In this document: one piece after another, positions 54,596 to 64,000 of the stretch | Numbering within the stretch: the stretch's first letter is position 1 | Layout: the number at the start of each line of letters is the position of its first letter | Assembly: GCA_963556255.1 (NCBI GenBank) | Contig: OY744616.1 | Coordinates: 29,444,908-29,508,907, forward strand | Direction of reading: 5' to 3' | Length of the DNA: 64,000 nt | Source: Allolobophora icterica | Taxonomy: Eukaryota; Annelida; Clitellata; Crassiclitellata; Lumbricidae | Notes under the pieces: model-generated | The model's input: only the letters and a program-made list of their open reading frames with translations | Database searches by the model: none | What the model was told of the DNA's origin: nothing | Translations under genes and position numbers: made by a program

Positions 54596-56716
54596 ATGAC
54601 AATACATCTCAGTCTTAAGTTCATAAAGAAGCAAAGGATAGTTAAGCAGAAATGGAATAGAGAAAGAATAGAAACAAAGACCAACGAACTCTCAGAAAAT
54701 ATAGAAGAACGGGTGGTGGAGTTGAGTACGGAGATAACAACAGATGAAAGGTGGAGGAGTCTGAAGGAGATCGTGATTGAGGAAACGACAAAGACTGTAG
54801 GGTTCCAGATGGGTACAGGACCGCGCAAGCCATGGGTTACAACGAAGATGCTCATGGATATGGAAGAAAGAAGAAAATGGAAACACCAGAGCACAGAAGA
54901 GGCAAGGAGTGAATACAAAAGGCTGAATAATCAACTAAGAAGAACAACATATAAGGCAAGAGAGGATTGGTGGGAAGAGCAGTGTGAGGAGCTAGAGATG
55001 CTACAGAATCGAGGAAGACACGACCTGGTATATGGAAAGGTCAAAACACTGACAAATAAGAAGAGTATGGGTGGCGGAAGCGCAATCAAGGACAATGATG
55101 GCAAGTTGCTAGAGGACGCAGACGATGTCAGGAAAAGATGAAAGGAGTATGTTGAGGATTTATATATGGGAAAAAGTAGCCAAGAAGATCTCGGGGAAGA
55201 ACAAACACCAAGTACCGATTACATAGGACCGGACGTACTCAGGGAGGAGGTTCTGGCAGCAATCAGTGATATGAAAAACAACAAAGCAGAAGGAATTGAT
55301 AATATCCCAATTGAAATACTGAGGAACCTGGGAGAGAAGGCAATGACAGAACTAGTGCGGTTATGCCAAGACATATATTACACGGGAGTTTGGCCGGAAG
55401 ATTTCCTACAGACCATATTGATCCCGCTGAAGAAAAAGCCAAATGCAACAACATGTGAAGACCACCGAACTATAAGCCTCCTCACCCATGCATCCAAGAT
55501 TCTACTAAGAGTTATCACGAAGAGACTGCAAGCCAAGGCAGAAACAGATGACTGCTTAGGGGAGGATCAATTTGGTTTAGAAAGGGAAGAGGAACAAGAG
55601 ATGCAATTGCAACGGTGAGGATACTAGCGGAAAGAAGCTTCCAGCATGGCCAGGACGTCTATGTGTGTTTCGTTGACTATGAGAAGGCTTTCGATAGGGT
55701 GGATTGGAGGAAATTAATGCATGCATTACGACGAATAGGGGTGGACTGGAAAGAGCGAAGACTTATTGGAAACCTGTACATGCGACAGAAAGTAAAAATA
55801 AGAATAGATGGTGAATACTCAGAGCCGGGAAGAATAGGCAGGGGAGTGAGGCAAGGATGCCCGCTCTCCAAAACTCTTCAACATCTACATCGAAGAGCTT
55901 GTACGGGAGGCGATGGAAGAAGTGAACGAGGGAAAAAAGGTTGGGGATAGGTTGGTGAAAGCGCTGAGATTTTCGGATGATCAGGCAATGTTAGCAAGAA
56001 GCCAAACAGGACTGCAGAGAATGATGAATCGCCTGAATATGATCTCAACAGGATACGAAATGAAAATAAATACCAAGAAGACAAAGGTAATGAGGATAAG
56101 CAAAAGAGAAGAAAAAGAAGTTAGAATAACCGTAAATGGAGTGGACATCGAACGAGTTGAGAGATTCTGTTACCTAGGAAGTATGGTCACGAGGGATGTG
56201 AAGTGCCATGCGGAGATAAAAAGAAGAATAGCCATGGGAAAAGATGCATTCTATAAAAGAAAGGAGCTTTTGAGAGGACAATTAAATAGGAATCTGAAGA
56301 AGCGAATGGTTAAGACGCTGGTATGGAGTGTGGTCCTATATGGATCTGAAACATGGACTATAAGAGGGGAGGTCATCGAAAGGATAGAAGCCTTCGAAAT
56401 GTGGATATGGCGTAGAATGGAGAGAATCAGCTGGACAGAGCACAAGACAAATGGCGAAGTACTGCAAATGGTGGGAGAGGAGAGATCCACGATGAGGACA
56501 ATCAGAGAGCGCCAAAGAAGATGGATTGGCCATATAATGAGAGGGGATTCTCTGCTGAGAAATTTCATCGAAGGTAGAATGGAGGGGAAAAGGACGCGAG
56601 AAAGGCCAAGAACGATGTTCCTGGACTGGATAATAAAGAGGGACGGCTACAGACAGATGAAAGCAGAAGCTCAACGTCGAGAGGAATGGCGCCGTTGGAC
56701 ATACGAACCTGCCTAA
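54596..56716 (+). pseudogene. RTE-like reverse transcriptase domain, broken
   Basis: Four frame pieces: 54,596-55,139 (pre-RT linker, ends at a stop), 55,166-55,618 (IDNIPIEILRNLG, ISLLTHASKILLRVI), 55,615-55,900 (catalytic YEKAFDRVDW and GVRQGCPLS) and 55,913-56,716 (FSDDQAML, thumb, [15 protein letters not shown]-terminus [13 protein letters not shown]). All usual RT blocks are recognisable, in order, but disabled by frameshifts. Confidence 0.87.
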
Positions 56717-57173
56717 GGGCAGAGAACCAAAGAAGAAGAAGATAATGAATTTTATCGCGCGTGAGCGGGAAATTTTTTAAAATCTTTTTTTGACCAATTC
56801 AGGTCAAAACTCTTTCTTTGACCAGATCATTTCTAAAGTGTCCCCCCCACCTGTCAAACAAGATCGCCGCCACTGGTTATCGACTATTGCTCCATCGCAA
56901 CATCGTAATATACTATTTTTCGGACTTAGATCCTATAGACGGTAAAACGCTTTGCAGTTTAAGAATTAAATGGTGCCATTGCAGTGCAGCTTAGTGTTAT
57001 TACCTACATGGCCTAAGTTTAGGAAACGTAAATTTTTAACTCTTCGTAACTATGATACTTTGGTGCCTTGTAACCGGAGGGTCGCAGGTTCAAGCCACTG
57101 CGTATACCGACCGAACGCCATCGATGTTCTGTCGTGTGCACTTCTGAACTTTAGGAGGGCAATATCAAAATAC

Positions 57174-58023
57174 GGTAACCATCCATATCGTCGCAGATCA
57201 TTTCGTCGCAGCCATGTAGTCGCAAATCATTTCGTCGATAATTAATTGGTCGCCATCCATAACGTTGCAGATCATTTCGTCGCGGCCAACTAGTCGCAAT
57301 CAGTTTGTCGTTAATTACTTGGATATCAATTGGTCGTAATGAGTCCCAGCTTGGTCGTAATTAAGAGAGAATTCTTGCGTGTCAATTGTGTCAATTGTTA
57401 GTTGTTAATTGGTCGTAATGAATCACAACTTGAGTTTGTTTTCAACAGCTCGTTAATCAATTATTGGTCGTAGGTAGACCTAAATAAACCCCATAAACCA
57501 TAGGTAGGCCTAGTAATCGCCGCAATGTTACGAGTAGCAGAGGAAATCACAAGGCAGTGTACGAGGGTTATATGTATACAAAGGAGAGAGAAGTGAACGG
57601 GAAGACATACTGGCGATGTGAAATGAAAACTTGTTATGCACGAATGCATAGCACCGGAGGCGTGGTTACGAAACTACCAACAGAGCACAAATATCATGCA
57701 CCGTCCTCTGAACGTGTAGCTGCAGCAACAGTTGTTGGGGAAATTCGTTCAAAAGCTTGAACCTTGATTTTGCTTAAATGTCCGGTATTAAGTCTTAAAT
57801 TTCATTTGCTTGACTTACTTTGGTTGTCGGATTTAAGATATAGGCATACCAGACGAAATAAACTGCGACCATATTAATTTACGACGACATAAAAACGACG
57901 AACTGAAAACGACAATTTGCATGCGACGAATTATAGGCCTATTGCGATGCATTGAATAACGACGATATAAATTGCGACGAAATGATTACGACAAAATGAA
58001 ATACGACCTAACGATAGGGAACC
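57174..58023 (+). mobile_element. Mutator-like element with FLYWCH-type segment
   Basis: The 850-bp element has ends ggtaaccatcc... and ...cgatagggaacc, and a perfect 9-bp duplication tcaaaatac (57,165-57,173 and 58,024-58,032), the length typical of Mutator-like elements. Both halves are filled with tcgtcgca / tgcgacga repeats in inverted orientation. It contains a zinc-finger-like coding segment but no transposase core. Confidence 0.82.
57515..57760 (+). pseudogene. FLYWCH-like zinc-finger fragment
   Basis: Plus-strand codons read RGNHKAVYEGYMYTKEREVN and GKTYWRCEMKTCYARMHST, then LPTEHKYHAP, ending at a stop after EIRSKA. W, C, C and the His pair fit a FLYWCH finger (F/Y-L-Y-W-C-H), common before Mutator-like transposases. 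The catalytic domain is missing, so this is an internally deleted copy. Confidence 0.72.
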
Positions 58024-58394
58024 TCAAAATACAATGGTATTGCATTTGTATTGCATTTTGAATTCTTTGACCTGACGGTTGATGCTGTAATACTAAGAAA
58101 GTTTGAGAGTGATATAATCCGTTGGTGCGTAAGCCAACGATAGGTCCCTACAGAGTGCTGTGTAAATGTCTAGATACATAAGTTATATACATATCGTACT
58201 AATATTCATGCACGCATGCATATATACAAATATAAATATACCTGCATAATTATGTACATGCATAGTTGAATACATACCTGAATACATACATACATACTCA
58301 TTCGTTGGCTTATTTTTGGAAAAAAATCTGACATCATAGTAACAATATAAACTTTCCTTGCCTTGGCTTGCAAAAGGCAGACCCAAAAGAACAC

Positions 58395-58976
58395 AGAAGA
58401 AGAAGAAGAGTAGTCCCTTAACCAAATCCTGAGGCAACTATGCGTATGAAAAGTGTTAGCGACTTAATTTTCTTAGCCTCGACATATAAAGACGGTAGGC
58501 CGGTGCTCTCCTTCGCCGTCCCGTCTTCCTACCGACAGTGTACGGTCAAATCAAATCAAATCAAATCAAATCATTTATTGAATCGAATACAAACAGAAAT
58601 TCGAATACAAACCGTAATATTTTTCAGTCAACTAGCTATTTATAACATCGTGTATTATAAGAATAAGTAACATAATATACAAAGTATAAGGTAGATTGTT
58701 TTATTCTTATGACTGATAATATCGATGTAGCTTGAAGTCACTAGGACTGCAAGACATGTTTAGATACATTAGAAGACGATTCCCGAGGAGAAGAAGCTGT
58801 AATAGCTTATCGAGTCATCCCCGGTCATTAGTCATCAGTGTACTCATTATAGCTGAGGTGGCAAGGGGGTGCAGGTAGAGGACAAATCTTGAACCAAATT
58901 TCTGCCCTGTCTGGGATTTGAACCCCCGACCTCTCGATTGACAGTCCAGCACGCTAACCATTGCACTATCAAGCAC
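58395..58976 (-). mobile_element. SINE family 2, copy 3, interrupted by a LINE tail
   Basis: Outer parts match the copy at 43,515-43,806 (agtagtcccttaa; agtgtactcattatag; cgctaaccattgcact). A segment at about 58,557-58,835 begins with (aaatc)n and tcatttattgaatcg, a minus-strand LINE 3' end with an (ATTTG)n tail, and interrupts the SINE after gtgtacggtca. Confidence 0.68.
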
Positions 58977-59343
58977 CATAAGTCTATAACGTAATACAAT
59001 GTGAACAATGGCGAATCTAAAACTTAAGTTTATTCAACTGGAGCGTAACCACTGAATCATTAATTCACGAAGAAACCAAACTAAATAATACACAGTGCGC
59101 ACAGATAGGTGCAGGTGTTTTTTTATTGTAAATAAGTGTATAGCGCATTGGATAACGCATTGGATAACATCTGGCGTAGAGTGCGAGAGGTACAGAGATC
59201 GAGTCCCATAGGCGGACATGCTTTGTAGGCTGCAATATGCGCCGTGTATTGCAGGCTGTCTGTTCTGTTAGTAGTTAAGATTTATCGCATAACATGTACA
59301 TGTACAGCGCAGTGCGTTTGCAGGCGCTTAATTAAAGAATAAA

Positions 59344-59424
<81 letters not shown>
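59344..59424. repeat. (ATT)n microsatellite
   Basis: About 80 bp of ATT repeats directly after a gcgcttaattaaagaataaa LINE-like 3' end. Confidence 0.92.
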
Positions 59425-59425
<1 letters not shown>

Positions 59426-59784
59426 ATAGACAATGAACGAATATTGTGAAGCAATTTGTTCGACACGAAGGACCGATAGGAAAATGGCTTAACTGTATTA
59501 TATAATGCGCTTGTTACCGTACACCTTATACCAGATTGTAATCGTAACCGTAAACTCCAAATTTCTAAAGCGCAACTCTAAAGCACCAGCTTATTCAGAG
59601 CACCAGCTTATTCGAGAGCGCTGCTTCGTATCAGAGGGTTTGTCCAGTGACGACAAGGGAAGATGCGAGTCCGCTTGCCAGAGAGACTAAAGAGCGGAGG
59701 CGGAGGCGGAGGAGCGGGTTTCATTGAGGGTGAGGAAACTTGGATAGCAGAGGAATCTGGATGGATTTCCTCGCTTAACTATTC

Positions 59785-60185
59785 TTAAAACTCTGCAGAA
59801 GCGGGCCATTCGAACTATATGTAATTTAACCTTTAGAGAAACAACTCTGCCGTTATTTCTTAGTTTGGGAATATTTCCTTTTTAGTAGGCCTACAAAAAG
59901 TGGGAGTTGCAAGTTGGATTATTTATGTTCAAACTTCAATCGAATCTACTGCCTGTGAATTTTAATAATTGATTTTGTGAAAATTCTGAGGTAGGCAACA
60001 CAATCATTAGGCACTCGATCGCTCAGCAAGTTGGGCTACCATCAACGTAGTGTGCGCACTACTAGGCCTATTAACCAGAATAGCATCGAAGTCTGTGACT
60101 CGCTGTTCTGGAATTCCTTGCCTATTGAACTTACTGGTCTAACTACATCAATATAAACAAAAACTGAAACTCTAACTCTTAGATG
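59785..60185 (+). mobile_element. LINE reverse transcriptase C-terminal fragment
   Basis: The plus strand reads LQKRAIRTICNLTFRETT, then LPLFLSLGIFPF, WELQVGLFMFKLQSNLLPVN, with stops between. This is the thumb and C-terminal region of jockey/CR1-type LINEs. Confidence 0.68.
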
Positions 60186-60334
60186 CACACACACATGACT
60201 GCACTATGTGATTCTTTGCACAAGCATTGTTATTTCTTTCATCTCGTACTAAAGATTTATACTGATTTAATCATGTTCAGTATACCGTTGTCACCAATTG
60301 CATTATTATTTGATTGTATGTATTTATAAAATAG

Positions 60335-60520
60335 CTGAGAAAGCATTTGAAAATGACCAAGACGGATTTAAGCCAGGAAGGAGCAACATTGTCCGGCACC
60401 ATTTACTGGTGCTCTGTCGTTAAATATTAGAGCTTAATAAACAAGGAAAAAATGCGTGTCAGTATATATCTTGACCTTAATAGATGCATTCCTCAACTTT
60501 TAATTTGATTTGAAAGAAAC
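60335..60520 (+). mobile_element. Small LINE RT core fragment
   Basis: The plus strand reads AEKAFENDQDGFKPGRSNIV, matching the QxGFRxGRS block before the RT active site, followed by a stop. A 24-bp stretch catttactggtgctctgtcg recurs at 60,770-60,790. Confidence 0.5.
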
Positions 60521-60599
60521 GCGCAGATGGTTGTTATCAGAATTGGATTTACTTATAGTGACATTTAGGCCTATAGTGATTGCAGAATGGTGAACTTAT

Positions 60600-61910
60600 A
60601 AATTAGCGCAATATAAATATATGATTACTAATAATAAATTATATGTAAATTTGCGAGATCTGAGCGTCTGCTTACCGATAGGATACCGCTGATGCTGTTG
60701 AAACGATGCTAAGGAAGACCAACGCAACAAGGTGCAGAGAACATCTAAAATCTGACGCCATAACTGACCATTTACTGGTGCTCTGTCGCCCTCCTTGTAT
60801 GATCTATCTATCACGGAAACGATGCAGTCGAAACTAAGAACGCAGTGCCGCTGAAGTTGCAGCGATATTAATAGGTTTGTCACGAAGAATTACGCTGATA
60901 GCAGTATGCATGTCAGTAAATATAAGTCCACTCGTATAGGCCGGCTGAAACACTGCTGCATACATGCACCATTGTAATGTCTCTGTGTATGTTATATATA
61001 GACCTACAATGCTCTAAATAAAAGTTTGATGCGCCGGGCTTCCTATGCCTATAGGCCTATATTTTACATATTATAAGTATTATACATAAACTCCAGTTTC
61101 ACAATTATACTGATACACAATCACATCTGACCATGGGCCTTTAGAGACGACTACATCTGTCCCGCCATATGCCAGTAACACTATTTAATTACCCCTTCCT
61201 CGGTGTCTGCTGTGAATTTCCAGTTTTTTGGAAAGAAATCAGTATGAAAACTGCACCACATCATGCATACAATGTCTCCTGACAGTTGCTATTCCAACGC
61301 ACCATAGAAGTAGTTGCTACTGATGACGCTGTATTATCGTAATTACAATTACCACTAGACTACCAGTATAATTTATATAATCACACCTAACCATGGGTCT
61401 TTATATGCTATTTGTCTTGCGAGTCTTTTCTTAATAATTGGTTTTCCTTGCAATTACCCCAACAGCAACGTTATATGTTGAACATATGGAAAAGATACAT
61501 CTATTTTGCCCAAATGGGCTGTATATGTTATGCATATGGGATAGCCATATTGTTTATGTCACTTCAATACCACATAAAATCTATGTTGTACATAAATCAA
61601 ACAATTGCACGAAATAATTCTGAATTCCAGGTCTATTGGGCCTATGCGCTATTGCTGCTGACAAAAGAACACAAATCCAACTAATTGCTCTAGGCAGCCC
61701 TGTTTTACAGCAGAATTATACAGGCGCACATGTAGACTCCGTGAACATTTTCGACAAAGGAGACTTCATTCACGATAGATTAATTAATCGCTCTTTAATT
61801 ACTGTGGCAGATATAGATAGTATAAAGGCCAATTGCTCTCGCCCCATACATACTCACTTGCAGACATACATACACACATACATATTGCCTACGTGCGTAC
61901 CTACATACAA
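60600..61910. other. Unassigned AT-rich sequence
   Basis: No exon or transposon end was identified. Short open frames of up to 95 codons have no motif. Two imperfect copies of atcac.tctgaccatgggc/tcttta.a lie near 61,120 and 61,380. Two TAGGCCTA octamers lie at 60,566 and 61,052. Confidence 0.4.
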
Positions 61911-61915
61911 ACATA

Positions 61916-61917
<2 letters not shown>

Positions 61918-61951
<34 letters not shown>
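61918..61951. repeat. (TA)n microsatellite
   Basis: 34 bp of TA repeats next to a TACA-rich stretch. Confidence 0.9.
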
Positions 61952-61953
<2 letters not shown>

Positions 61954-62344
61954 GGTGGTCCTTATTTTTGAAAAGTTGAAATGTTGAGCTCCCACCCTGT
62001 AGAGTTGTTTGGTTACATGGCATGATACTCAGGTATAAATATCTTTTAATTTGGATAATGTTTGTAGGTCGCCCAAGCATGATATAATATTGGTTTAATG
62101 CTGAAATTTCAATAAATGAAACTTATTCATAAAACTAATTTGTCAATTGTCATTTTTACATGTTGGTCATTACAGATGTTCAGTAACTACATATCAACCA
62201 ACAAGTTATTTAAATATTCTTTGAAGCATTGTTTTGAAAATGTAAATATAGAATAAATTTAAATTTTTAAGAATTTGTGAAATAATTAATCCATCGAAGT
62301 AACTGCAATCTGCAACGGATATTGCTATGGCTCGTATCAGTCTT

Positions 62345-62465
62345 GTTGTGAAGACCTTAAACCTCAAGACCAAGACCAAGACTTTGAACCTCAAGACCAA
62401 GACCAAGACTTTTAAAAACGAACTCGAGTGCACTTGAGACCAAGACCTTGGTCTTGAGGACAACA
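62345..62465. repeat. Minisatellite-like AAGACC repeats
   Basis: Two units of about 30 bp (aacctcaagaccaagaccaa) are followed by diverged copies and a hairpin around gaccaagaccttggtc. Non-coding. Confidence 0.65.
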
Positions 62466-62499
62466 AGACTGGCTCGTATTCCAACGTGTCGGAAAGATC

Positions 62500-63725
62500 A
62501 TGCCATTGACATATTGGAGCAACTCTGTAAGGAATGTTCAACTCTGAAAAAGCACAAAACATGCAAGTCGGAGCTTCATATGTCGAATGAAACCCAATTT
62601 TGTGCCTAGATGAATGATCTCTTTGACATTGCTCACGCTAATGCTGACACTACGATCAAAATTCCAGAAGATCTGGAGTTTCTTGCAGCACAGCGAGAAC
62701 CAGATCGATGAGGCTATATGGGATCAGTCGCAACAGCACTGGCAACGAAGGAAGAACGCAAGGCAAAGCGCATTGAGCGGGAAAAATTGTAGACGAGAAC
62801 GAACAAAGGAACAACTGGAACAGGCATCAACCAGTGCAGTGCTGGAGGAAAAAGACAGCAGCGGTGAAGAAGAGCACAGAAGTGATGAATGGGATTGTGA
62901 TGAGACTGTTGTGGACTCACGGGACAGGTGTTCTACTCCTCCAAGAAAAAGAATGACAGCAACCACAAAAATAATAACACCTCAGCTAGCTGCTGCCGTA
63001 GACCTCAACAAAGTGAGCGACAGAAACGCCACTTTCATCATTGCTGCAACTGCTCAAGCCTGGGACATGACATCAGCGATCTCAGTATCAACCGCACCTC
63101 CATAGAGCGTAAGAGATACAGGGCAGAAGTGGCAGCTGATTTGAAGACAGATTTGTCAGGTGATGTACCGTTGATGGTAAATTGGGACGGCAAACTAATG
63201 GATGTTCTTTGTGACAAAGAACATGTTGACCGCCTTTCAATAATAGTGTCAGGTTTTGGTGTCTGCCAGTTGTTGAAGGTGAGCAAGACGGTTGGTGGAA
63301 CAGGAAAAAATCATGCGTCAGCAGTAGTTCAAGCACTGCAGGAGTGGAGTGTCCAAAACGTGTAGTTGGAATGTGCTTTGACACAACTAGCTCAAATACA
63401 AGCATCAACATTAGGCCTGTGTTGAAATTGAGTGAAAGCTTGGGAAGGATGCCACCACCATATAATGGAGCTATTGGCAGGAGCCGCATTTACAGCAAGC
63501 CTGCCCCTCTGATTTCTTATGTTTAAGCCCTGAAACATGGGCGGACAGAGATGATTACAGCTAAGGCATAGCAATTATTATAGTCGACAGGCTTCTTGTC
63601 ACAAATGACAATGCTGAACGAGGTGTAGCCCTTGTGCAGGAGTTGAACAAACTCATAACCCACGATAAGGACCAATTCCAATTCCTGCTCCACGTCGTGA
63701 CTGATCATCGACGTCGCTACTAGGA
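62500..63725 (+). pseudogene. Broken transposase-like gene of unnamed family
   Basis: Plus-strand pieces: an acidic/basic leader (62,614-62,920), MVNWDGKLMDVL and VDRLSIIVSGFGVCQLL (63,170-63,270), then after a frameshift near 63,360 VGMCFDTTSSNTSIN, and near 63,595 LVTNDNAERGVALVQELNKL then FLLHVVTDHRRRY. I recognise this order (xWDGK, DTTxSNTG, NDxAERG) from repeated invertebrate proteins thought to be transposon-derived, with the three acids as a likely DDE-like triad. The segment between DTT and NDNAERG is mostly deleted. Stops and frameshifts make it non-functional. Confidence 0.55.
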
Positions 63726-64000
63726 TTGTCTAAAGTTCACACTGTTGGAATAAACTGTTTGACTATTAAACGTTTTCTATAACATTACAATGTTAATTTG
63801 AACATTGAACAATTGCAAATTATTTGTCTATTTTACTGCATTGCTATTACCTACAAGTACTCTTTTCGGAATAATCAGTGTTCATATTTCATTTAGCACA
63901 ATCAACATAAGAGTTGGGCGACCTCAAAACATCGTCTGATTAAAGAAATATTTTAGGCATACTCTATTTTTGCCCAAAGGAACATTTTAGAAGGGTGGGA
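63726..64000. other. Unassigned AT-rich end of window
   Basis: No feature was recognised. Confidence 0.4.

Larger units (their letters stand above)
53467..56741 (+). mobile_element. RTE-like LINE, near full length, frameshifted
   Basis: A 3,275-bp insertion flanked by the 12-bp duplication ataatgaatttt (53,455-53,466 and 56,742-56,753), ending in (aag)n. The plus strand encodes an endonuclease (IGTWNVRTMLRPGKL, LDILGLSEVRW) and RT ([38 protein letters not shown]). The frame is broken by in-frame stops near 53,991 and 55,139 and frameshifts near 54,200, 54,590, 55,600 and 55,900. The usual FADD box reads FSDD. Confidence 0.9.
53305..56875. mobile_element. hAT-type MITE copy C, split by a LINE
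   Basis: Ends catgggcggcaatc and gatcgccgccactg match copies A and B, with a perfect 8-bp duplication gttatcga (53,297-53,304 and 56,876-56,883). The RTE-like LINE sits inside. Without it the MITE would be about 290 bp. Confidence 0.82.

Noticed and set aside
54196..54918. 240-codon minus-strand frame
   Set aside because: Antisense shadow of the RTE-like LINE coding strand.

Overview
This window looks like animal nuclear DNA, probably from a marine invertebrate deuterostome. The evidence is small exons with GT/AG borders in long introns, tRNA-derived SINEs, many non-LTR (LINE) fragments, nested hAT, piggyBac, Mutator-like and Tc1/mariner-type elements, and long (TACA)n and (ATT)n microsatellites. 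A Ty3/gypsy element has integrase before reverse transcriptase, a gene order known from deuterostome Gmr1-like elements. I cannot name the species.

The only convincing host gene lies on the minus strand from about 38.5 kb (or further upstream) down to 1,983. I assembled 17 phase-compatible exons (about 1,080 residues) of a receptor-tyrosine-kinase-like protein: two EGF-like exons, a large unfamiliar ectodomain, a possible furin site, one transmembrane helix, a complete tyrosine-kinase fold and a Tyr-rich tail ending at a stop. The catalytic positions are degenerate (HRD is HRR, DFG is GFG, altered glycine loop), so it reads as a pseudokinase receptor. Two short exons with the same phases (17,736-17,772 and 16,920-16,953) could be alternatives just outside the membrane. 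The signal peptide and first exon were not found.

Layout. 1-0.85 kb: decayed LINE split by a hAT-type MITE. 2-24.5 kb: the receptor gene; its introns hold a piggyBac remnant (2.9-3.9 kb), LINE and SINE fragments, hAT MITEs (6.8-7.7, 8.7, 10.5 kb), a TACA microsatellite (11.0-11.6 kb), an unknown TG...CA element with a gag-like ORF (13.3-15.0 kb), a long-TIR element (15.05-16.4 kb) and a possible TIR element (20.6-22.0 kb). 25.1-32.2 kb: a hAT MITE containing a young, intact Gmr1-like retrotransposon with apparently identical LTRs and 5-bp target duplications. 32.5-35.9 kb: a tandem repeat invaded by a Tc1/mariner deletion derivative and a GC-rich hAT element. 37-38.5 kb: EGF-like exons and LINE ends. 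39-48 kb: LINE ends, an endonuclease-type LINE resembling R2-like elements, (ATT)n arrays and a decayed CR1/jockey-like LINE holding a hAT MITE. 49-50.5 kb: second copy of the long-TIR element, with a fragment resembling the N-terminus of Ginger/KRBA2-like integrases. 51-57 kb: LINE ends and a near-full RTE-like LINE inside a hAT MITE. 57.2-58.0 kb: a Mutator-like element with 9-bp target duplications and a FLYWCH-type segment. 58.4-64 kb: SINE, LINE fragments and a broken transposase-like gene.

The mobile elements do not cooperate with the receptor gene; they mostly record successive insertions. One LINE tail appears to supply the pyrimidine tract of a kinase-exon splice acceptor. Exon models are read by eye from splice signals and phase, with no transcript support.
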